Shown here: one piece after another, positions 29,757 through 34,975 of the stretch | Layout of the letters: every line of letters begins with the position of its first letter | Position numbering within the stretch: the first letter of the stretch is position 1 | NCBI GenBank assembly: GCA_947302975.1 | Contig: CAMYXA010000009.1 | Location: 1-34,975, forward strand | Reading direction: 5' to 3' | DNA: 34,975 bases | Source of the DNA: an uncultured Candidatus Saccharibacteria bacterium | GTDB lineage: Bacteria; Patescibacteriota; Saccharimonadia; Saccharimonadales; Saccharimonadaceae | The notes under the pieces: model-generated | What the model saw: the letters and a program-made list of their open reading frames with translations, nothing else | What the model was told of the DNA's origin: nothing | Database searches by the model: none | Position numbers and translations under genes: made by a program

Positions 29757-30542
29757 ATGCTAAGAATAAGACATAAAGTTAGACGTCTAATTCTTGTTGT
29801 TATCGCCCTCGGAGGCTTGGGCGCGTGGCTTGTTGTGAATCCTAAAAGCTACGAAACAATCTTTCATGAAATCGATAATATCAGTGCAGATTTTGGTGTT
29901 AATCAGTTGGTTGATGCTGCGGTAGATAAGTTTTCTGCGATCGCGACCAGCGCCGCAAACCCGGATGCGCCACTTGCAACTGCCGTTCTAGAAAAGCTAG
30001 AAATCAAAGGTCGTTCTCCAAAAACTGGATACACGCGCGAAGAGTTCTATAATTCCTGGCCGATCGTAGATGGCTGTAATCTCCGCCAAAGAATCATCAA
30101 GCGTGAGTTTGGAGATTCTGCAAAGCTCGACGGCTGCACGGTTATTTCTGGTGAATTTGATGAACCATACACGGGCGAACATAGAGTATATCAAGAAAAA
30201 TCCCAGATCAGCACCGGCATCCAAATCGACCATGTCGTCGCGCTCTCTGATGCGTGGCAAAAAGGTGCAGACAAGGATCATATGAATGCTGAGATTCGTT
30301 ACAATCTTGCAACCGATCCACTAAATCTTCTAGCGGTAGACGCCAAAGCCAACCAGCAAAAATCAGACGGCGACGCCGCAACCTGGCTTCCATCAAACAA
30401 AAAATTCCGCTGTCAGTATGTCGCAAGACAGGTTTCTGTGAAATACAAATATAGCCTTTGGGTCACGGATGCCGAAAAAGATGCCATCTCAAGAATTCTC
30501 GAGAACTGTCCGAACGAACCGGCCGTCGGTGTTTCCCTATAA
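29757..30542 (+). CDS. Membrane-tethered HNH/DUF1524-type nuclease
   Basis: The 261-residue product has a signal anchor (about residues 11-29) and an outer domain. From about 88 it follows the pattern of secreted DUF1524/HNH-family nucleases of Actinobacteria: YTREEFYNSWPIVDGCNLRQ, a DGCTVISGEFDEPYTG block, the catalytic IDHVVALSDAWQKGAD (Asp158, His159), then NLLAVDAKANQQKSDGDAA and a late Cys. The paired Cys residues (near 103, 123, 219, 253) suggest disulfides, which fits an exported enzyme. It probably cuts external DNA or RNA, useful for a parasite that takes up nucleotides from its host. The close match to actinobacterial forms would fit acquisition from a host; that is inference. Confidence 0.85.
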   Translation: MLRIRHKVRRLILVVIALGGLGAWLVVNPKSYETIFHEIDNISADFGVNQLVDAAVDKFSAIATSAANPDAPLATAVLEKLEIKGRSPKTGYTREEFYNSWPIVDGCNLRQRIIKREFGDSAKLDGCTVISGEFDEPYTGEHRVYQEKSQISTGIQIDHVVALSDAWQKGADKDHMNAEIRYNLATDPLNLLAVDAKANQQKSDGDAATWLPSNKKFRCQYVARQVSVKYKYSLWVTDAEKDAISRILENCPNEPAVGVSL

Positions 30543-30545
30543 CTG

Positions 30546-30554
30546 TGTTATAAT
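30546..30554 (+). promoter_or_regulatory. Leaderless extended -10 promoter of the histidine kinase operon
   Basis: TGT-TATAAT, 6 nt before the ATG at 30561. Confidence 0.85.
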
Positions 30555-30560
30555 GAACCT

Positions 30561-31244
30561 ATGGAACAGGAGGTAAATAGTATTCTTTTGGCGGCGCACG
30601 AATTGAAGGCTCCGCTTGCTGTTCTGAGGCAACTTGCCTTGTCTTTTGAGTTTGAAAAGTCGGCCGAAAACGAGCATATCCGTTCCGAAATGATTAGCAT
30701 CTCTGAGCGCGCCATCAAGCAGGTAAACGACTTAACAAAAGTCGCTCGCCTCGAAGACGGACTCTTCGAAATGGAACCAGTCTCGGTCCGCGCCGTCTGC
30801 GACGATGTCACTCATGAACTCGGTTATCTCTTCCGCTACAACAAGCGTGATCTATATATAAAATACAAAAACAAGTCTCGCCTGGTTACAGCAAACCGCG
30901 AGCTACTCCATAGCGTGGTTTATAACTTCCTCCTAAACGCCATGCACTATTCTGGCAAAGATACTCGCTCCGAGCTTATCGTAAACGAAAAAGGCGGGAA
31001 GGTCCGCATCGATATTCGCGACTACGGCCCGTCACTTCCGAACGATGTCTGGCGCGAGATTAAACGCGGCTGGGTTGAAAAACCAACCTCCATCGCTATG
31101 CGCCCAGGAAGTTCCGGACTCGGCCTCTACATCGCTTCAAAATTCTCTCGTTACATGAACGCCAACGTTGGCGCAATTCGCCACCGCGATGGCACCAGCT
31201 TCTTTGTTGAGCTTCCGATATCAACCCAAGCAAGGCTCTTCTAA
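30561..31244 (+). CDS. Sensorless cytoplasmic histidine kinase
   Basis: The 227-residue protein is a bare kinase core. The HisKA helix starts almost at residue 1 with phospho-acceptor His13 (LLAAHELKAP). The HATPase domain shows the N box (LLHSVVYNFLLNAMHYSG, about 115-132), the G1 box DIRDYGPSLP and the G2 box GSSGLGLYIASKF (about 183-195). There is no transmembrane helix, PAS, GAF or HAMP domain, so its signal input must come from another protein or a direct ligand. Its stop overlaps the response regulator start by one base (TAATG). Confidence 0.93.
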   Translation: MEQEVNSILLAAHELKAPLAVLRQLALSFEFEKSAENEHIRSEMISISERAIKQVNDLTKVARLEDGLFEMEPVSVRAVCDDVTHELGYLFRYNKRDLYIKYKNKSRLVTANRELLHSVVYNFLLNAMHYSGKDTRSELIVNEKGGKVRIDIRDYGPSLPNDVWREIKRGWVEKPTSIAMRPGSSGLGLYIASKFSRYMNANVGAIRHRDGTSFFVELPISTQARLF

Positions 31245-31591
31245 TGATTTTTGTGATCGACGATGATGAAATCATGGCTGAGTGCATCAGTCGTGCGGTA
31301 AGTCCTGAAAAAACTAAGGTCTTTGGAAATGCCATCGAGGCCATGTCTGCTATCGATGAAGAAATGCCAAAGCTCATCTTCCTTGATATTTTACTAGACG
31401 GCCCAGACGGCTTCACGTTTCTAAATGAGCTCGCATCCTATAGTGATACCTCAAAAATTCCGATCATCATCGTCTCATCAATCGACATTTCCGGAAAAGA
31501 TTTGTCTAGCTATGGCGTTGTGAAGATTATCAATAAAGAAAAAATGACCCCAGCCGAGATTAAAAGTTATGTCAACGAATTCGCAAAATAA
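31244..31591 (+). CDS. Single-domain response regulator
   Basis: The 115-residue protein is only a receiver domain: acidic pocket IDDDE (residues 5-9), phospho-acceptor Asp48 in LIFLDILLDG, the switch Ser in IIVSSID (77-78), and the Lys near 97-99 (INKEK). It has no DNA-binding or enzymatic output, so, like CheY or Spo0F, it must act by binding a partner. It is coupled to the kinase by a TAATG overlap and overlaps recO by 23 bp. Confidence 0.93.
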   Translation: MIFVIDDDEIMAECISRAVSPEKTKVFGNAIEAMSAIDEEMPKLIFLDILLDGPDGFTFLNELASYSDTSKIPIIIVSSIDISGKDLSSYGVVKIINKEKMTPAEIKSYVNEFAK

Positions 31592-32258
31592 AGATATCCG
31601 GACCAACGCCTACGTCCTTCGCCGCACCAATTATGGCGAGGCGGATAGAATCCTGAATTTGATTACTCCCAGCGGTCGCCTGTCGGTCATTGCGAAAGGA
31701 GTGCGCAAAGAAAAATCAAAGCTCGCAGGGAACATCGAGATGTTTTGTCTTGTCGACGTGAACATTCATTCCGGGAAAAGTGAGTTCGGAATTTTGACTA
31801 GTGCCAAGATGCTGAAGTTTTATAATAATCTCGCTACTGATTTTAATTTGATGGAGATCGCTGCTTCGTTTTTGAAACGTGTCAACGCAGTGTCCGAACA
31901 CTCTGACAGTGAAGAATTGTTTAAAGTCTTAGATCAGGCATTGGCGGCCCTAAACGACGGCGCAAATAAAAGCCTGGTTGAATCTTGGTTCCTATTCAAT
32001 ATTGCCAAAGTTTCTGGCGAAGACATTAATTTATACCGCGACAATAAAGGCATAAAGCTTGATGCTGAGAAACGATATTATTGGGAAAGTATCGAGTCGG
32101 CTCTTGCTGAAAATCCGAACGGCGAAATCGGCGCGGACGAGATAAAAATCATGCGCCTTATGTTAACGTCGCCGCTTGCACTAGTCTCGCAAATCAAAAA
32201 TCTCGACGAAAAACTTCCGCCGATTTTGTATATTGCAAAGTCCATCAGTCGACTTTAG
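31569..32258 (+). CDS. recO: DNA repair protein RecO
   Basis: RecO loads RecA on SSB-coated single-stranded DNA together with RecR. The 229-residue protein opens with the OB fold (AYVLRRTNYGEADRILNLIT, SGRLSVIAKGVRKEKSKLAG) and continues with the helical domain. No zinc-binding Cys cluster is visible. It overlaps the response regulator by 23 bp and ends before the promoter at 32262. Confidence 0.92.
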   Translation: MSTNSQNKDIRTNAYVLRRTNYGEADRILNLITPSGRLSVIAKGVRKEKSKLAGNIEMFCLVDVNIHSGKSEFGILTSAKMLKFYNNLATDFNLMEIAASFLKRVNAVSEHSDSEELFKVLDQALAALNDGANKSLVESWFLFNIAKVSGEDINLYRDNKGIKLDAEKRYYWESIESALAENPNGEIGADEIKIMRLMLTSPLALVSQIKNLDEKLPPILYIAKSISRL

Positions 32259-32261
32259 TTG

Positions 32262-32270
32262 TGATATAAT
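32262..32270 (+). promoter_or_regulatory. Extended -10 promoter of the 32295-pcrA operon
   Basis: TGA-TATAAT; start near 32277 with a short leader holding AAGGAGG (32285-32291), 3 nt before the ATG. Confidence 0.8.
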
Positions 32271-32294
32271 TGAGAAGTAAAAAAAAGGAGGAAA

Positions 32295-32711
32295 ATGGCA
32301 GAAAGGAAATCCCAAAGAAGCAACGTCGCTTTCTATTTTGCTGGCGGGATAACGATTGCTGCTATCGTTGTAGTAGTTTTATTAATTCTCCGCGGTCCAG
32401 TTCTTGGCGCAGGCTTTTTTGATACGGACGACAAAAAATACGTCATTTCTTCTGAAGACATCACTCTTGGCGCAGTCAAATCTCACATTATTTACTACCA
32501 TGATGGCAACACCGTAAACAAAGTCGAAAAATATCTCGAATTTAAAGACGCCGCAACCGCCAAAAAAGTTTTTGATGAATTCCAAAAAGAAATTAGCGAA
32601 AGCGATAAGTCTCAATACGATTTGAACGGAATTTATATTGTCGAGAAATATCCAGAATCATACTATCAAGATCTAGATTTAAATAGTATCAAAGAAGAAT
32701 CTGACGAGTGA
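32295..32711 (+). CDS. Small single-pass membrane protein, unknown function
   Basis: The 138-residue product has a basic N-terminus (AERKSQRSN), one transmembrane helix (about residues 14-36), and a charged outer domain of about 95 residues with many Lys, Asp and Glu. No family was recognised. A strong AAGGAGG site precedes it, unlike its leaderless neighbours. Its stop overlaps the pcrA start (TGATG), so the helicase is translated after it, probably only by shared transcription. Confidence 0.75.
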   Translation: MAERKSQRSNVAFYFAGGITIAAIVVVVLLILRGPVLGAGFFDTDDKKYVISSEDITLGAVKSHIIYYHDGNTVNKVEKYLEFKDAATAKKVFDEFQKEISESDKSQYDLNGIYIVEKYPESYYQDLDLNSIKEESDE

Positions 32712-34702
32712 TGGATATAACGTCAGGTTTGAATCCAGCTCAAAAAGAAGCGGCGGAAACTCTTTCTGGCCCGCTTTTGATTTTGGCTGGTGCTGGCTCC
32801 GGAAAAACCAAAACCCTGACACATCGCATCGCTAACTTAATTTTTCACGGCGTAAAACCGGAAAACATTCTCGCCGTAACCTTCACCAATAAGGCCGCAA
32901 GGGAAATGCGCGAAAGACTTTGGAAAATCCTCGAAGGCAAAGGCTCCGAGCCACCACGCAGTTTTATGCCATACATGGGCACATTTCATGGTATTTGTGT
33001 AAAAATATTGCGTATCGAACATGATGCTGCTGGGCTCGACAAAAACTTCACGATTTATGACACGGACGACCAAGTCTCGCTCATCAAACGCGCGATGAAA
33101 GAGCTCGGTTTTTCTGACGATAAATCATTAAAGCCAAAATCAATTCAATCAATCATTAGCAAGTCCAAAAATGAAGGCCAGACCCCGGAAGAATATGAGG
33201 CTAGCATCTTCTATCCAAACCAGAAAAAAATCGCTCAAGTCTTCAAAAAATACGAAGCCGGAAAACGTGATGCTAACGCGCTCGACTTTGACGACCTATT
33301 ATTAAAGACTTTGGAACTCTTTAGTAATCATCCAGAAATCCGTGAAAAATGGCAACAGAAATTCGAGCATATTTTGATTGATGAGTATCAGGATACCAAT
33401 ATGGTTCAGTATCACCTCATTAGGTTGCTCGTGAATGAAAAACGCAACATTTGCGTGGTCGGCGACGACTGGCAGTCTATTTATTCTTGGCGCGGTGCTG
33501 ACTTCACGAACATTCTGCATTTTGAAAAAGATTTTCCAGGTGCAAAAGTTATCAAGCTCGAACAAAACTACCGCTCAACCGGGAACATTTTGGAAGCTTC
33601 GCAAAAAATCATTAACGAGAATAAAACTCGCACGGATAAAACTCTTTTCACGGAAGCCGAAAAAGGCGAACCAGTCGATATCGAATCTTTGCGCGACGAA
33701 ACGGAAGAAGCGAACTTTGTTGCAAGAAAAATCTTCGAGCTCCACCGTTTGTATCCAGATTTTTCGGACTTCGCAGTGCTTTATCGCACGAACGCTCAGT
33801 CCTACACTTTTGAAAAAGCATTCATCAATATGCACATCCCATACAAAATCGTGGGCGGCGTCAGGTTCTATGACCGTAAAGAAGTTAAAGATGTCCTAGC
33901 AGTTTTGAAATTGTTGGTAAACCAACGCGACCGCGTCAGCTTGGAACGCGTCACGAAAAACGTTTTGTCTGGCATTGGTGAAATATCGCTAAACCGTTTG
34001 TTTGGCGCTATCGACTCAATCTCGGGAGATAAGCCTCTCGTCGACCCAGATCTTCCGGACATCCTTTCTGGAAAGGCCAGGAACGCATTTTTGAAACTCG
34101 TTTCCTTTATCGAATCGACTCCGCTCGATCAACCACCGGCAGACATCGTAAGCAAAGTGATTATCGCATTTGGTTTTGAAACGATGCTTCGCGATGGAAC
34201 TCCAAACGGCGAAGAGCGTATCGACAACCTCACGGTTCTTGTCGGCAACGCGACTCAATACGAAACGCTAGACGATTTTCTCGCCGACGCAATGCTTATG
34301 TCTTCCGCCGATGAAAGCTCAGCCGCAAATTCTGTCACGCTCATGACGCTCCATGCTGCCAAGGGTTTGGAATTTCCAGTTGTCTTTATTGTTGGCATGG
34401 AGGACGGACTTTTCCCAAGCTCCCGCGCCGAAGACGAAGCTTCGCTCGAAGAGGAGCGCCGCTTGGCCTATGTCGGTATGACTCGCGCGATGAAACGATT
34501 GTTCATGACTTATGCCGCCTCGCGCTTTTCGTTCGGCAGTCGTGCATATAATATGCCATCAAGATTCTTACTTGAGCTCGGATACAATCCATACGGCTCA
34601 AGCCAAACGGGAAAAGATCTAGACGGTGACGGCTTTAATGATTTTTCCGACGACGAGTTCTTTGACGATCCGTTTCCGGATGATTTGCCAACGTACTATT
34701 AG
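32711..34702 (+). CDS. pcrA: UvrD/PcrA-type DNA helicase
   Basis: The 663-residue protein is a superfamily 1A 3'-5' helicase that unwinds DNA in repair and replication restart. Walker A GAGSGKTKTL has Lys at residue 32; then FTNKAAREMRERL (motif Ia), DEYQDTN (motif II, about 223), VGDDWQSIYSWRGAD (III), VLYRTNAQS, LMTLHAAKGLEF (V) and EEERRLAYVGMTRA (VI). It is full length for a PcrA core but ends in an acidic FSDDEFFDDPFPDD tail without the usual PcrA C-terminal extension. ATG 32711 is preferred to GTG 32708 because of the TGATG overlap. UvrD and PcrA cannot be told apart here. Confidence 0.95.
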   Translation: MDITSGLNPAQKEAAETLSGPLLILAGAGSGKTKTLTHRIANLIFHGVKPENILAVTFTNKAAREMRERLWKILEGKGSEPPRSFMPYMGTFHGICVKILRIEHDAAGLDKNFTIYDTDDQVSLIKRAMKELGFSDDKSLKPKSIQSIISKSKNEGQTPEEYEASIFYPNQKKIAQVFKKYEAGKRDANALDFDDLLLKTLELFSNHPEIREKWQQKFEHILIDEYQDTNMVQYHLIRLLVNEKRNICVVGDDWQSIYSWRGADFTNILHFEKDFPGAKVIKLEQNYRSTGNILEASQKIINENKTRTDKTLFTEAEKGEPVDIESLRDETEEANFVARKIFELHRLYPDFSDFAVLYRTNAQSYTFEKAFINMHIPYKIVGGVRFYDRKEVKDVLAVLKLLVNQRDRVSLERVTKNVLSGIGEISLNRLFGAIDSISGDKPLVDPDLPDILSGKARNAFLKLVSFIESTPLDQPPADIVSKVIIAFGFETMLRDGTPNGEERIDNLTVLVGNATQYETLDDFLADAMLMSSADESSAANSVTLMTLHAAKGLEFPVVFIVGMEDGLFPSSRAEDEASLEEERRLAYVGMTRAMKRLFMTYAASRFSFGSRAYNMPSRFLLELGYNPYGSSQTGKDLDGDGFNDFSDDEFFDDPFPDDLPTYY

Positions 34703-34713
34703 GCATAAAAAAA

Positions 34714-34789
34714 TGGTCTGGGTGACCTGACTTGAACAGGCGACCTCAGCGTCCCGAACGCTGCGCGCTACCAACTGCGCTACACCCAG
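34714..34789 (-). tRNA. tRNA-Pro (anticodon CGG)
   Basis: On the minus strand the acceptor is CTGGGTG (34789-34783) with CACCCAG (34724-34718), discriminator A and encoded CCA (34716-34714). The anticodon stem CAGCG/CGCTG encloses TTCGGGA with anticodon CGG, and the T arm holds CCTG-TTCAAGT-CAGG. A T tract follows the CCA end and may terminate transcription. Confidence 0.94.
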
Positions 34790-34799
34790 ACATGGGATT

Positions 34800-34808
34800 A
34801 TTATATCA
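34800..34808 (-). promoter_or_regulatory. Extended -10 promoter of tRNA-Pro
   Basis: Minus strand TGA-TATAAT, 10 nt before the tRNA 5' end. Confidence 0.75.
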
Positions 34809-34843
34809 CAATTTTAGCACCCCCGCTCTCTGGCTAGAAAATC

Positions 34844-34872
34844 TTGACATCCAAAACCACTTATGCTTTAAT
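34844..34872 (+). promoter_or_regulatory. Strong promoter TTGACA-17-TTTAAT for the gene at 34939
   Basis: TTGACA (34844-34849), a 17-nt spacer and TTTAAT (34867-34872) with a TGC extension. The leader is about 60 nt and ends in AAAAAGGGA. It belongs with the promoters at 453 and 1184, not with the leaderless group. Confidence 0.85.
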
Positions 34873-34938
34873 AGCCTTAGAGTGTAAGGTTATACGGCCT
34901 AAAAACAAACAGAGTAAAACCAAAAAGGGAACAAACAC

Positions 34939-34975
34939 ATGTCAAAACAAACATTTCGTTTGAGGAATAATTTTA
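34939..34975 (+). CDS. Start of an unknown gene, cut by the window edge
   Basis: ATG followed by 11 further codons (SKQTFRLRNNF) runs off the right edge. The AAAAAGGGA ribosome site is 8 nt upstream. Too short to name, but the strong promoter and long leader suggest high or regulated expression. Confidence 0.6.
   Translation, partial: MSKQTFRLRNNF

Noticed and set aside
32708-32710. GTG start for the helicase
   Set aside because: The ATG at 32711 gives the common TGATG stop-start overlap and the usual PcrA N-terminus.
1-34975. Recoded UGA (glycine) as in some CPR lineages
   Set aside because: TGA ends several intact genes, including tsaE and the genes at 1394, 5397 and 32295, at positions that fit their overlaps with the next start.

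Overview
The window reads as a chromosomal segment of a reduced Candidate Phyla Radiation bacterium, most likely Candidatus Saccharibacteria (TM7); this is an inference from gene content. The pointers are compact housekeeping proteins (short FolD, MurC, XseA and an N-terminal-only TsaB), tight 1-23 bp gene overlaps, several membrane proteins with Pro/Ala-rich tails, a giant TrbL/VirB6-like protein, an LPXTG-type surface protein and a TRM11-like methyltransferase. TGA works as a stop codon (for example tsaE and positions 1883-1885), so the code is standard table 11, not the recoded Gracilibacteria/Absconditabacteria code.

Layout. Positions 1-125 hold the AT-rich 3' end of a gene resembling 3-hydroxyacyl-CoA dehydrogenase. 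A tRNA-Gly(TCC), a strong terminator and a GC-rich foldable stretch follow. Positions 453-4468 form an envelope region: a small acidic-tailed protein, a polytopic membrane protein coupled to a lipoprotein, and an MPETG-anchored surface protein. An unknown membrane-anchored protein lies on the minus strand (4591-5214). A Pro/Ala-rich single-pass protein is then coupled to a 1392-residue VirB6-like protein (5397-10798).

From 10.8 kb the window is mostly housekeeping: murB-folD (minus); recA-NUDIX-recX; a PRC-barrel protein (minus); lepA; two small exported or membrane proteins; murC (minus); tsaE-tsaB-radA; a TM2-like protein with a Pro/Ala-rich single-pass protein; ruvC; tyrS; rpmA and a TRM11-like methyltransferase (minus); a flippase-like protein with xseA-xseB; a PsbP-like protein; a membrane-tethered HNH nuclease; a sensorless histidine kinase, a single-domain response regulator and recO; a small membrane protein with a UvrD/PcrA helicase; tRNA-Pro(CGG) (minus); and the first codons of a new gene with a strong promoter. 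Recombination and repair genes (recA, recX, radA, ruvC, xseAB, recO, pcrA) are unusually dense.

Regulation is visible directly. Twelve genes carry an extended -10 (TGn-TATAAT or one mismatch) that ends exactly 6 nt before the ATG, which predicts leaderless mRNAs starting at the A of the start codon. In the murC/tsaE divergence two such promoters interlock within 20 bp. The envelope genes at 577 and 1394 instead use TTGACA-17-TAAAAT promoters with leaders and strong Shine-Dalgarno sites. No CRISPR array, transposase, integrase or known defence system was seen. The best candidates for something new are the paired-promoter envelope region with its 17-bp inverted repeat, the VirB6-like locus, the palindromic insert in the methyltransferase gene, and the interlocked leaderless promoters.
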